Below, in pieces: positions 15,725 to 24,831 of a stretch of DNA of 64,000 bases (position 1 is its first letter; the number at the start of each line of letters is the position of its first letter). Origin of the DNA: CAZKGE01 sp964636405. Its GTDB lineage: Bacteria; Bacillota; Clostridia; Christensenellales; CAG-138. Made by a program: the position numbers and the translations under genes. The notes below the pieces were generated by a model. The model did not search any database, was not told where the DNA came from, and worked only from the letters and a program-made list of their open reading frames with translations. The stretch lies in assembly GCA_964636405.1 (NCBI GenBank), contig CAZWSI010000008.1, forward strand, positions 20,989 through 84,988. The letters run 5' to 3'.

Positions 15725-17101
15725 ATGACGGCAAAAGAATTTTTAGCGCTCTGCGCCCGCGGCCAAACGGGTCCTCAGGTATCCAAGGATGGTTTTGACC
15801 TGGACTACGTGGTGGACGGCGTTCGGGAGCTGGTAGAGGAATTCGGCTTTTCCTGGAATCGCAACGAGCTCATTCCGACCGACCCCAAGCTGTTTACCGA
15901 TATGCTGGAGGCCGCAAAGCGGCTCATTGACAAAACGGGCATCTACAACATGACCACCGGCCGCATCATGCGGCTTACCCGCGAGGAGATCGAGCAGGGC
16001 ATCCGGGAAATGAAGACCGCGCTCGTCATGGGCGAGGGCAAGGACGCTTATACGCTGATTGCGCGCAAAATTGAGGACGAGCGTCCGCCCGCCATCTGGG
16101 CGGGGAACCCGGGCTGCCCGACCCCGGAGCGCTACTATTACGAAAACGTGCTTGCGTCCGCCAAGGAGCCGGTGATCGACCTGCTCACCTGCGGCTCGCT
16201 GGCCGACGTAGACGGCTTTGGCGTTACGCCCGGCAGCCCCGCCGAGGTGCTGGCCGTCCGCCGCGAGATGGACTATCTGCGCCGCGCGCTACGCGAGGTC
16301 GGCCGCCCCGGCATGGGCATGCTGGCCGCAGAAAGCGCCATTACCGAGGTGGGCGATTACGCCTCCATCGGCGAAACGCGCATGCGTCCGTGCGATTCGC
16401 ACCTTGTGGCCATCTTCAACGAGCTGGTCATGGACAACGGCAATCTCGTGCGCGCGGCAAACGCGCTCGATTACGGCGTGCGCAACGCCTCGCTTGCATG
16501 CACGATGGTAGGCGGCCTCGCAGGCGACGCACCGGGCGCAACCATGGTGATGACCGCGTCGATCCTCGCGGCCAATCGCATTTGCCTTGCGGATTATCAC
16601 CTTTGCCACCCCATCCACATCAAGAACGTGGCCACCACGGAACGCAGCTGCCTGTGGCTGCAAGCGGTGCTCTGCCAGGTGTTCGCGTCCGTCGCGCCCG
16701 GCATCATCGTGTGCGATCTGTGGCCCGCCTCCGGCGCCATGACCAAGGAGCTGCTCTATGAAACGGCGGCCAACTCCATCGTGGTCACGGTATGCGGCGG
16801 GCATCTTGAAGGCATCGGCGCGGCAAACGGCAGCCGCCCCAACGGAACTGGCCTCGAAACCCGGCTCATGGGCGAGGTCGGCAAGGCGGTCGCACGCCAG
16901 CGCATGACGCGCGAGCAGGCCAACGAGATTACGCTCGAGCTGCTGAAACGATACGAGCATATCTTTGCTGAAAAGGACGGTAACCCCGGCGTTCCCTTTG
17001 ACGAGGCGTACGACCTTGCCACCGTGGAGCCGCTCCCCGCCTGGCAAAACATGTACGACGAGGTCAAGGAGGAGCTTGCCTCCATGGGCGTTCGGTTCTG
17101 A
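15725..17101 (+). CDS. Non-pyrrolysine homologue of monomethylamine methyltransferase MtmB
   Basis: This 458-residue protein matches MtmB (monomethylamine:corrinoid methyltransferase) in length and along its sequence: EFIPTD-like ELIPTDPKLF, KTGIY, the RPGMG block at 194-198, the CDSH region, TGLETRLMGEV near 375-385 and the C-terminal PAWQNMYDEVKEEL. In archaeal MtmB, RPGMGV is followed by pyrrolysine encoded by UAG at residue 202. Here the aligned residue is Leu200, encoded by CTG at 16322-16324, and there is no in-frame amber codon. Family logic says it moves a methyl group from an amine to a Co(I) corrinoid protein. Non-pyrrolysine MttB homologues such as MtgB use quaternary amines; the substrate here is unknown. 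GGGAGG precedes the ATG. No corrinoid protein gene is adjacent. Confidence 0.85.
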   Translation: MTAKEFLALCARGQTGPQVSKDGFDLDYVVDGVRELVEEFGFSWNRNELIPTDPKLFTDMLEAAKRLIDKTGIYNMTTGRIMRLTREEIEQGIREMKTALVMGEGKDAYTLIARKIEDERPPAIWAGNPGCPTPERYYYENVLASAKEPVIDLLTCGSLADVDGFGVTPGSPAEVLAVRREMDYLRRALREVGRPGMGMLAAESAITEVGDYASIGETRMRPCDSHLVAIFNELVMDNGNLVRAANALDYGVRNASLACTMVGGLAGDAPGATMVMTASILAANRICLADYHLCHPIHIKNVATTERSCLWLQAVLCQVFASVAPGIIVCDLWPASGAMTKELLYETAANSIVVTVCGGHLEGIGAANGSRPNGTGLETRLMGEVGKAVARQRMTREQANEITLELLKRYEHIFAEKDGNPGVPFDEAYDLATVEPLPAWQNMYDEVKEELASMGVRF

Positions 17102-17129
17102 CGCGCACACAAATTGGATTCGCCACGTC

Positions 17130-17164
17130 AAAGGCCGCTCGGCGCGTATGCGCGGGCGGCCTTT
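17130..17164. terminator. Bidirectional hairpin between convergent genes
   Basis: A strong hairpin with arms AAAGGCCGC and GCGGCCTTT (17130-17138, 17156-17164) lies between the methyltransferase gene and guaB. The U run is short on both strands. Confidence 0.65.
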
Positions 17165-17318
17165 ATGGCGGGAAAGATTGCGGGAAGCGGGGATACCGTT
17201 CCTTTCATTTCAGGAGAAACCCCGGAGGCTTTCATTTCCGCGCAATGCGCGGGCAAGGCCGGGTTCCCCCACAGCGGAACGCCAGGGGCCAGCCTGCAAG
17301 CCGTACCTTTTAGGGAAT

Positions 17319-18830
17319 CTATTCCCGGCCGTTGAGGAAGTGATTGTCCTTTTGCAGCACGTCGTGCGCGCCGCCCTCGGCGATGGTCGATGCGGAAACG
17401 AGGGTCAAGCGCGCCTTTTCGCGCAGCTCGGGGATGGACAAAGCGCCGCAGTTGCACATGGTCGAGCGGACCTTGTCGAGCGTGGCCTCCACATTGGTGT
17501 GCAGGCTGCCCGCGTAGGGCACATAGGAATCCACGCCCTCCTCAAAGGAAAGCTTGCCTGCGCCGCCAAGATCGTAGCGCTGCCAATTGCGCGCCCTGGC
17601 GCTCCCCTCGCCCCAATACTCCTTCATATAGCTGCCGTTGATGAGCACCTTGCTGGTGGGGCTTTCATCGCAGCGGGCAAAATAGCGGCCCAGCATGCAA
17701 AAATCCGCGCCCATGGCAAGGGCCAGGGTGATATGATAATCCATCACGATGCCGCCGTCCGCGCAGACGGGCACGTAGACGCCCGTTTCGGCAAGGTACG
17801 CGTCGCGAGCGGCCGCCACGTCCTGCACGGCGGTCGCCTGCCCACGGCCGATACCCTTGGCCTCACGCGTGATGCAGATGGAGCCGCCGCCGATGCCAAC
17901 CTTGACAAAATCCGCCCCCGCGTCCGCGAGGAAGCGAAAACCCTCGCCGTCTACCACGTTCCCCGCGCCCACCTTCACGCTCTCTCCGTAACGCGAACGG
18001 ATAAAGGCGATGGTACGGGCCTGCCACTCCGTAAAGCCCTCGGAGGAATCCAGACAGAGGATATCCGCCCCCGCCTCCACCAACGCGGGCACGCGTTCCT
18101 CATAATCCCGCGTGTTTACGCCCGCGCCGACGATATAGCGCTTATGACCGTCGAGCAGCTCCATGGGGTTTTCCTTATGCGCGTCGTAATCCTTGCGGAA
18201 CACAAAGGCGACCATGTTCCCTTCCACCGTGACGATGGGCAGGGCATTGAGCTTGTGCGCCCAGATGATATCGTTGGCCTCCTTGAGCGAAACGCCCTCC
18301 CGCGCGGACACCACCCGCTCGACGGGAGTCATAAAGTCCCGCACGGGCGTATCCGGGTGCATGCGGCTCGGGCGGTAATCGCGGCTGGTGACGATGCCGA
18401 GCAGCTTGCCAACAGGCGACCCGTCCTCGGTCACGGCCACAGTGGAATGCCCCGTTTGCCGCTTGAGCGCCATTACGTCCGCCATGGTATTGTGCGGCGT
18501 AACGTTGGAGTCGCTCGCGACAAAGCCGGATTTGTTCTTTTTGACCGCGCGCACCATGGCCGCCTGCGTTTCGACGGGCTGTGAAACATAGATAAACGAG
18601 ATGCCGCCCTCGCGCGCGAGCGCCACGGCCAGCTTCTCGCCGGATACGGACTGCATCACAGCCGAGACGAGCGGAATGTTCATGGTCAGCGGGCACGGCT
18701 CGCCCGGCCGGTATTTGCATACGGGCGTGGCGAGCGTGGTGTTCCCCGGCGTACATTGCGCGGAGGAATAGCCCGGCACAAGCAGGTATTCGGAAAAGGT
18801 ATGCGAGGGCTTGGAAAAATAGTAGGCCAT
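17319..18830 (-). CDS. guaB: IMP dehydrogenase
   Basis: This 503-residue enzyme should oxidise IMP to XMP, the first step of GMP synthesis. The barrel is interrupted by two CBS domains at about 100-220. The catalytic loop reads GIGGGSICITREAKG, with the nucleophilic Cys; many IMPDHs have GPGSICTT there. The mobile flap retains an Arg-Tyr pair (NWQRYD), followed by EEGVDSYVPYAGSL. That fits dehydrogenase rather than GMP reductase. The ATG at 18830 has GGGAG upstream; the longer frame does not. It is convergent with the permease-methyltransferase operon, and a purine link between them is possible but not shown. Confidence 0.93.
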   Translation of the reverse strand: MAYYFSKPSHTFSEYLLVPGYSSAQCTPGNTTLATPVCKYRPGEPCPLTMNIPLVSAVMQSVSGEKLAVALAREGGISFIYVSQPVETQAAMVRAVKKNKSGFVASDSNVTPHNTMADVMALKRQTGHSTVAVTEDGSPVGKLLGIVTSRDYRPSRMHPDTPVRDFMTPVERVVSAREGVSLKEANDIIWAHKLNALPIVTVEGNMVAFVFRKDYDAHKENPMELLDGHKRYIVGAGVNTRDYEERVPALVEAGADILCLDSSEGFTEWQARTIAFIRSRYGESVKVGAGNVVDGEGFRFLADAGADFVKVGIGGGSICITREAKGIGRGQATAVQDVAAARDAYLAETGVYVPVCADGGIVMDYHITLALAMGADFCMLGRYFARCDESPTSKVLINGSYMKEYWGEGSARARNWQRYDLGGAGKLSFEEGVDSYVPYAGSLHTNVEATLDKVRSTMCNCGALSIPELREKARLTLVSASTIAEGGAHDVLQKDNHFLNGRE

Positions 18831-18906
18831 TTCGTCTCCCTTTCTGCGTTTCCGCAAGAGGCAATTCATTGAATGATCGGTATGACAGCCGCTTTTGCGC
18901 GCGGCA

Positions 18907-20298
18907 TCAAGCGGACTCCGCGCGCTTGATATATCGCCTGCGGACAAGGATGGAGCAGGTAAAATGTATCAGCGCGGTCAGACCCCACGACACGGGATAG
19001 GACATATAGACCGTTTCCAGCGTGGGCGAAAGGCGAAAGACTGTGGCGAGCCATACGATGCGCAGCAGGCAGGAACCGATGAGCGATATGGTGGTAGACA
19101 TGATCGATTTGCCCAGTCCGCGCAGCACGCCGCAGCCCACCTCCATAAAGGCGAGCAAAAAATACGGTATCATCATGACAAATATCCGCGTTTGCGCCGT
19201 CTGCATGGCCATGGGCGCGGACACGTAAAACCCGACGAGCGACGCGCGGAAGACCACGATGAGCGTGGACGCGAGCACGGCAATGAGCGCGGTCGCAAAA
19301 TAGCACGCGCCCATGACCGACCCGATGCGCTTATACTTCTTCGCGCCAAAGTTCTGGCTTGTGAAGGTGACCGCCGCCTGATAGACCGAATTGGTGGCCG
19401 TGTACGCGAAGCCCTCGAGGCTCGAAGCCGCCGCGTTTCCGTCGATTATATCCGAGCCGCCCGGGCAGGCAACGTTGTTTAGTCCGATGATGGAGGACTG
19501 GATGAGCATGTTGGAGAGCGAAAACAGCGCGCCCTGCACGCAGGCTGGCAGCCCGTCGCGAATAATATCCAGGAGGGCCGTTTTATGAAAACGCAGCTTG
19601 GCAAAGGAGAGGCGGCACCAGCCCGCGTCGTTGCGAAGGCGGATGGCCAGCAGCACGGCCGATACGGCGTTGGATATGGCGGTAGCGGCGGCCACGCCGT
19701 CCACCGACATGCCAAAGCCCAGCACAAACAGCAGGTTGAGCCCCACGTTGAGCAGGCCCGTGCAGGTGAGGATGAAAAGCGGCGTGCGGGTATCGCCCTG
19801 CGCGCGCAAAATGGCAATGAGGAAATTGGCGACCGCAAGAAAGGGCACGCCGAGGAAATAAATGCGCGTGTACAGCACGGCAAGCTCGAGAATATGCCCC
19901 TGATCGCCCAGCAAAACAAGCACCGGGCGGCTGATAATCAGCCCGACCACGCAGCACACGGCCCCCGCGACAAGGCCTGTTAGCAGCGCCGTGTGCACGG
20001 CGTTTTCAGTCGCCTGCCGATCGTCGCGGCCGATGTTGCGCGCGACGACAATGCTCGCGCCAATGGAAAAGCCTACGAAAATATTCAATATGAGGTTGAT
20101 CATGGCGCTGGTTGTGCCGATGGCGCCGAGGGCGCCCTCCACATCGGAGAGCCCCACCACAATCATATCCGCCGCCGAATAGAACACCTGCAGGAGATTG
20201 GTTACCATAAGCGGCAGCGAAAAGGCAAATGCCTTGCCCAGAAGCGGTCCCTCCAGCATATTGATTTCGCCCGCCCGGATCACTCTGCTCATTCTCAT
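18907..20298 (-). CDS. MATE-family efflux transporter
   Basis: This 463-residue protein has 12 hydrophobic segments in two halves. MATE signatures are FSLPLMVTNLLQVFYSAADMIVVG near the N-terminus (quoted in part: LPLMVTNLLQVFYSAAD), GDTRTPLF in the first half and LRGLGKSIMST in the second. It should export cationic compounds with a sodium or proton gradient. The start is uncertain: ATG at 20298 or 20292, with GGGAG rather far upstream (about 12 nt for the first). It is transcribed toward guaB with 76 bp between them and is divergent from the aminopeptidase gene. Confidence 0.92.
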   Translation of the reverse strand: MRMSRVIRAGEINMLEGPLLGKAFAFSLPLMVTNLLQVFYSAADMIVVGLSDVEGALGAIGTTSAMINLILNIFVGFSIGASIVVARNIGRDDRQATENAVHTALLTGLVAGAVCCVVGLIISRPVLVLLGDQGHILELAVLYTRIYFLGVPFLAVANFLIAILRAQGDTRTPLFILTCTGLLNVGLNLLFVLGFGMSVDGVAAATAISNAVSAVLLAIRLRNDAGWCRLSFAKLRFHKTALLDIIRDGLPACVQGALFSLSNMLIQSSIIGLNNVACPGGSDIIDGNAAASSLEGFAYTATNSVYQAAVTFTSQNFGAKKYKRIGSVMGACYFATALIAVLASTLIVVFRASLVGFYVSAPMAMQTAQTRIFVMMIPYFLLAFMEVGCGVLRGLGKSIMSTTISLIGSCLLRIVWLATVFRLSPTLETVYMSYPVSWGLTALIHFTCSILVRRRYIKRAESA

Positions 20299-20553
20299 TG
20301 CCGGCTTGTTCTCCCATCTCCTCACACAAAAATATGTCTCCCGAAGCACGCCGTCCGTTTCTCCCACAAAAAGAAAAGGACGATGCATATCATACCATCC
20401 TTTGGGGCGTTTAGGAAGGGAAAACGCGCGAAAGGGCAAACAAAAGCGGCAATACCGATTGCGCGCCGCGCGGCGGGTATTGTAGAATAAGAAAGGCGGC
20501 GGCCCGCGCGAGCGGGATACGCCCGCCCCATCGAAGGGAAGGGATCAAGAACC

Positions 20554-21870
20554 ATGTATGAAACCATTTCGCACGAGCTGCTTGCATTTTTAAACGAAAC
20601 CCCCAGCTGCTATCACGCAATTGCGGCCATGCGCGCGCTGTTAAGCGGTGCGGGCTATGCCGAGCTGCGCGAGGGCGACGTTTGGGCGCTTGACGAGGGC
20701 GGACGATACTTTGCCGTGCGCAACGAATCGTCGCTGATCGCCTTCCGGCTGCCGCGCAAGGCCTTCACGGGCTTTCAAATTGTCGCCTCCCACAGCGATT
20801 CCCCCTCCTTCAAAATCAAGGAGAACCCCGAGATGGCCGTGGAGGAGGCGTATGTGCGGCTCAATGTGGAAAAATACGGCGGCATGCTCTGCGCGCCGTG
20901 GTTCGACCGTCCGCTGTCCGTTGCGGGGCGCGTCGTCGTGCGCGAGGGGGACAGCCTTGTCACGAGGCTTGTGCGGGTCGACCGCGATTTGCTTCTCATC
21001 CCCAGCCTTGCCATCCATATGGACCGCGACGCAAACGACGGCCACGCCTACAACGCGCAGAAGGATATGCTGCCTATATTGGGCGATTTTCGCTCCAAGG
21101 GGCAGTTTGATTCGATCATCGCGGACGCAGCCGGGGTGGCGGCAGCGGATATCTGCGGAAGCGATTTGTTCCTCTATAACCGCGTGCCGGGTACGGTTTG
21201 GGGCGCGGCGGGCGAATACATTTCCGCCGGGCGGCTGGACGATCTACAGTGCGCCTACGCGTCGCTGAGGGGCTTTCTCGACGCGGAGAACGCGCGCAGC
21301 GTGCCGGTTCTCGCCGTGTTTGACAACGAGGAGGTCGGCAGCGGCACCAAACAGGGCGCGGCCTCCACCTTCCTTTCCGATGTGCTGCGCCGCATCAACG
21401 ACGCCTGCGGGCGCTCCGCGCAGGACTATCTTGCGGCCGTAGCCGCGAGCTTTATGGTGTCCGCCGACAACGCGCACGCGCTGCACCCCAACTACGCCGA
21501 CAAGGCCGACCCCATCAACCGCCCGTATATGAACAGGGGTATCGTGATTAAATACAACGCAAATCAAAAATACACGACCGACGGCGTAAGCGCCGCGCTG
21601 TTTAAGCTGCTCTGCGCCAAGGCCGACGTGCCGTGGCAGGCTTTTACGAACCGCTCCGATCTGCCTGGCGGCTCCACGCTGGGGAATCTTTCAAGCGCGC
21701 AGGTTTCGCTCAATACGGTGGACGTCGGCCTTGCGCAGCTCGCCATGCACTCGCCCTACGAAACGGCGGGCGCGCTGGACACGGCCTATCTCGCTTCGGC
21801 GCTGCGCTGCTTCTACAGCGCGTCGCTCCATGACGAGGGCCGTGGCCGCTACCGGCTCATTGCGGACTGA
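20554..21870 (+). CDS. M18-family aminopeptidase
   Basis: This 438-residue cytoplasmic metallopeptidase matches the M18 (aspartyl aminopeptidase / ApeB) family. Visible motifs are ASHSDSPSFKIKENP (metal-binding His and Asp), FDNEEVGSGTKQGA (catalytic and metal-binding Glu), the VSADNAHALHPNY loop, and the late GGSTLGNLSS plus VDVGLAQLAMHSPYE with the last His ligand. Two zinc ions are expected. AAGGGAAGGGA lies 9 nt before the ATG. Upstream, TTGCGC and TAGAAT 18 bp apart may be its promoter. It converges with cls. Confidence 0.95.
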   Translation: MYETISHELLAFLNETPSCYHAIAAMRALLSGAGYAELREGDVWALDEGGRYFAVRNESSLIAFRLPRKAFTGFQIVASHSDSPSFKIKENPEMAVEEAYVRLNVEKYGGMLCAPWFDRPLSVAGRVVVREGDSLVTRLVRVDRDLLLIPSLAIHMDRDANDGHAYNAQKDMLPILGDFRSKGQFDSIIADAAGVAAADICGSDLFLYNRVPGTVWGAAGEYISAGRLDDLQCAYASLRGFLDAENARSVPVLAVFDNEEVGSGTKQGAASTFLSDVLRRINDACGRSAQDYLAAVAASFMVSADNAHALHPNYADKADPINRPYMNRGIVIKYNANQKYTTDGVSAALFKLLCAKADVPWQAFTNRSDLPGGSTLGNLSSAQVSLNTVDVGLAQLAMHSPYETAGALDTAYLASALRCFYSASLHDEGRGRYRLIAD

Positions 21871-21880
21871 TTTTTCCGTG

Positions 21881-23419
21881 CTAGAACAGCGGGGCAAGAA
21901 CGCGCAGCAGGCTCTGGAAAAGGCGGCGCCAGGCGGGCGTTTCCGCCAGCTCCTCGGCCGTAATGCGGCGGCAATGCGCCGCTTCGGCTAAATACGCGTC
22001 GCGCATATCCGTCACAGCCGAGCACCCGCACAAAAGGACCGCACACTCGAAATGCAGGTAAAGGCTGCGGTAATCGAGATTGATCGTGCCTACCACGCTC
22101 ACCGAATCGTCTGAGACAAAGGTTTTGGCGTGCACCATGCCCGGCTGGTACTCATAGACCCGCACGCCCGCGCACACAAGCGGCTCGTAATAGGAGCGCG
22201 TCATTTCCTGCACAAGCCTGCTGTCGCACCGGGCGGGCAGGGTGAGCCGCACATCCACGCCGGATTTGGCGGCGATGGTTAAGGCGGTGAGCATTTCGTT
22301 ATCGATGATGAGATACGGCGTATTGATGTATACATAGCGCCGCGCGTGGCCGACGATGCTGCGGTAGACGGTTTCTCCCGTGGGCTCGTCGTCGATGGGC
22401 GTGTCGGTAAAGGGCTGCGCCAAACCGTCCGCGCGGATGCCCGCGCAAAACGCCTCGTCGGGCCGGAAGGCGGCATGCTCCTCCCTTTCGCCCCGTATAT
22501 AGCCCCACATGGTAAGAAACATCACCGTTAGGCTCCAAACCGCGTCGCCGCGCAGCATGACCGCGCTGTCGAGCCAGTGCCCCTCGTAGCCGCCCGCGTT
22601 GATATAGCGGTCGGCAAGGTTGATGCCGCCCGTAAAGCCAACGTTGCCATCGACAACGCAGATTTTTCGATGATCCCTGTTGTTGAACTGCGGCGAAAGA
22701 TGCGCGCGGAAGGGATTGAACACGCTACAGCGTATCCCCTCCCGCTCGAGCGCGGCGGCATAGCCATCCGGCAGGCGGAACATGCAGCCAAAATCATCGT
22801 AAATCACACGCACGTCCACGCCCTCGCCCCTCTTTTTGCGCAAAACGGCGAGTACCGCATCCCACATGCGGCCCGGCTCAATGATATAGTATTCCAGAAA
22901 GATGAACCGCTCGGCCTTTTCCAGCTCCTCGAGCAGATGCCGAAACATCACCTCGCCCACAGGCAGATAGGTTGTTTCCGTGCGCGCAAAGGGCGGCGCG
23001 CACGCAATCTGCGATAGGTACCGCGATTCCCGCGCGGCGCCCGCGTCCAGCAGCGCCAGCTCCGCCTCGCCGGGCCTCGGCGCACGCTGCATGGCAAGGC
23101 CGAGCTGCATATACACGTCGAGCATTCTGGCCCGTTCGCGGCGGCTGAGCCGGTTCTTGCCAAAGACCGCGTACAGCAGGAGGCCAAGCACGGGAAGCGA
23201 CAAAATGGGCAGCAGCCAGGCAATTTTGTAGGCGGGGTTTGTATTCCTGCTCACAATATGTACGCAAACCGCCACGGACAGCACGTTTGTAAAATAATAG
23301 AAATACAGATACCGCGTGTTGAGGCGCGCAAGCAGCAGATACAGCGCGATGAGCTGCAAAACGATGAACGCGCCCGTGACGGTCGCGCGGGAAAAGATTT
23401 TCCGAACGAAGGTCTTCAT
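21881..23419 (-). CDS. cls: Cardiolipin synthase
   Basis: This 512-residue membrane enzyme joins two phosphatidylglycerols. It has two N-terminal membrane helices (about 12-31 and 38-57) and a third near 66-85, then two phospholipase D domains with intact HKD motifs, HRKICVVD and HAKTFVSD. A FGKNRLSRRER stretch follows the helices as in Bacillota Cls. The start ATG at 23419 has no ribosome-binding site. Instead a perfect TATAAT ends 6 nt before it, with GGGACA 17 bp further up, so transcription should begin at or next to the ATG. That points to a leaderless mRNA. Upstream in-frame starts also lack a ribosome-binding site. Confidence 0.94.
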   Translation of the reverse strand: MKTFVRKIFSRATVTGAFIVLQLIALYLLLARLNTRYLYFYYFTNVLSVAVCVHIVSRNTNPAYKIAWLLPILSLPVLGLLLYAVFGKNRLSRRERARMLDVYMQLGLAMQRAPRPGEAELALLDAGAARESRYLSQIACAPPFARTETTYLPVGEVMFRHLLEELEKAERFIFLEYYIIEPGRMWDAVLAVLRKKRGEGVDVRVIYDDFGCMFRLPDGYAAALEREGIRCSVFNPFRAHLSPQFNNRDHRKICVVDGNVGFTGGINLADRYINAGGYEGHWLDSAVMLRGDAVWSLTVMFLTMWGYIRGEREEHAAFRPDEAFCAGIRADGLAQPFTDTPIDDEPTGETVYRSIVGHARRYVYINTPYLIIDNEMLTALTIAAKSGVDVRLTLPARCDSRLVQEMTRSYYEPLVCAGVRVYEYQPGMVHAKTFVSDDSVSVVGTINLDYRSLYLHFECAVLLCGCSAVTDMRDAYLAEAAHCRRITAEELAETPAWRRLFQSLLRVLAPLF

Positions 23420-23425
23420 TGGTTT

Positions 23426-23454
23426 ATTATAGCATGCTATCATGCGCTTGTCCC
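23426..23454 (-). promoter_or_regulatory. Promoter of leaderless cls
   Basis: GGGACA (23454-23449), a 17-bp spacer and TATAAT (23431-23426) on the minus strand. Only 6 nt separate the -10 box from the cls ATG. Confidence 0.7.
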
Positions 23455-23596
23455 GCATTTTGGCCCATGTGCGCAAAAGCGGAGCTTTGCGTGACGGATT
23501 GGCAAAGGCTGAAGCAAATCTATGCCCCGCCGCACGCTGCGGGAAAGGCAGCGCTGCGCATTGTGCGGCTCTATCCTTGTTTATGACCAAAATCCA

Positions 23597-23631
23597 TAAA
23601 AAAACCGTACGGCCCGGTTGGGGCATACGGC
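23597..23631 (-). terminator. Intrinsic terminator of the DEAD-box helicase gene
   Basis: On the minus strand an imperfect GC hairpin (CCGTATGCCC against GGGCCGTACGG) is followed by seven T residues. Confidence 0.88.
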
Positions 23632-23673
23632 TTTCCCGTTTGTTTTTGCTAGTCCGCGCATTTCGCGCCCGGT

Positions 23674-24765
23674 TTATTGGGCAGCCAGAACGTTATACTG
23701 GCGCTTGATAACCTTGAGGCGCTGCGAATCCTGCTCGCTTACGAGCGTGCAGGCCAGCCCTGCGTGCCCCGCCCTGCCGGTACGGCCGATGCGATGCACA
23801 TAATACTCGGGCTTGTCGGGGACGTCGTAATTGATCACGAGGTCGATATTGTCCACGTCAATGCCGCGCGCGGCCACGTCGGTTGCGACCAGCACGGTGG
23901 TTCTACCCGCACGGAAATCCCGCATAATGCCGTTGCGCTGGCTCTGGGAGAGGTCGCCGTGCAGGCAGTCGGAGGAAAGGCCCGCCGCGTTGAGCTTTTT
24001 GGTGACGGACTTAACGCGGTGGCGCGTATTGCAGAAAATCAGCGTGAGGCGCGGCGCGGCCTGCGACATCAATTGATTGATGGTAAACAGCTTGCCCGCG
24101 TCCTCGGTATGGATGCAAAGCTGCCGCACGGTTTGGGTTGGCTCGTTGTTCCGCCCGATCTCGATGGTGATCGGATTGCTCAGATAGCTCTTGGCAACCG
24201 CCGCGATCTCCTTGCTCATGGTGGCCGAAAACAGTGTGGTCTGGTGCGGCGCGGTCACGTGCGAAAGAATCGAGCGAATATCGGGCAAGAAGCCGAAATC
24301 CAGCATTTCGTCCGCCTCGTCGAGCACGACATAGCGGATGTTGTTGAGCTTGAGCGCGTTCTGGCCGATGAGATCCTTCACGCGCCCCGGCGTGCCGACC
24401 ACGACCTGCGCGCCGCCGCGCAGCGCCTGAATCTGGATGTTTTGCGACTGGCCGCCATAGATGCTGACAGTGCGCATTTTCTTGTGCTGCGAAAGCTTTT
24501 TAAATACGTCCGTGGTTTGGAGCGCCAATTCGCGCGTGGGGCAGAGAATGAGCGCCTGCGGCTTGCGGTTTTCTTCGTTGACGCCCTCGATGATGGGCAC
24601 GGCAAAGGCAGCGGTTTTGCCCGTGCCAGTCTGCGCGATGCCGATCATATCCACGCCGCCGAGCAGCTTTTCAAGGCTCTGCTCCTGAATGGGCGTGGGT
24701 GTGTTGTAGCCCGCTTTGGCGAGCGTAGAGCGCATCGGCTCTGAGAGAAGTTCCTGATATAGCAT
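23674..24765 (-). CDS. DEAD-box RNA helicase, core only
   Basis: This 363-residue ATP-dependent RNA helicase contains all core motifs: the Q motif (YNTPTPIQEQ), AQTGTGKT, PTRELALQ, TPGRVKD, DEAD inside VLDEADEML, SATM, and in the second domain HGDLSQSQR and HRIGRTGRAG. It stops soon after the helicase core, so the C-terminal RNA-binding extension of CshA, DbpA or DeaD is missing. AAAGG lies 5 nt before the ATG at 24765. Such helicases remodel RNA in ribosome assembly, decay and cold adaptation. Upstream is a structured leader ending in a terminator 27 nt before the start codon, which suggests control by attenuation. Confidence 0.95.
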   Translation of the reverse strand: MLYQELLSEPMRSTLAKAGYNTPTPIQEQSLEKLLGGVDMIGIAQTGTGKTAAFAVPIIEGVNEENRKPQALILCPTRELALQTTDVFKKLSQHKKMRTVSIYGGQSQNIQIQALRGGAQVVVGTPGRVKDLIGQNALKLNNIRYVVLDEADEMLDFGFLPDIRSILSHVTAPHQTTLFSATMSKEIAAVAKSYLSNPITIEIGRNNEPTQTVRQLCIHTEDAGKLFTINQLMSQAAPRLTLIFCNTRHRVKSVTKKLNAAGLSSDCLHGDLSQSQRNGIMRDFRAGRTTVLVATDVAARGIDVDNIDLVINYDVPDKPEYYVHRIGRTGRAGHAGLACTLVSEQDSQRLKVIKRQYNVLAAQ

Positions 24766-24791
24766 AATCCTTTTCTTTCTGTTCCGCGTTT

Positions 24792-24831
24792 CCATAAAAA
24801 TAAGACAATGCCGGAATAATGGGGCATTGTC
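24792..24831 (-). terminator. Terminator or attenuator before the DEAD-box helicase
   Basis: On the minus strand GACAATGCC pairs perfectly with GGCATTGTC across a 10-nt loop, followed by TTATTTTTAT. It lies between the leader promoter and the helicase start codon. Confidence 0.8.

Noticed and set aside
15725..17101. Pyrrolysine-dependent MtmB with UAG readthrough
   Set aside because: The frame is open from start to stop without an amber codon and the aligned position is CTG.
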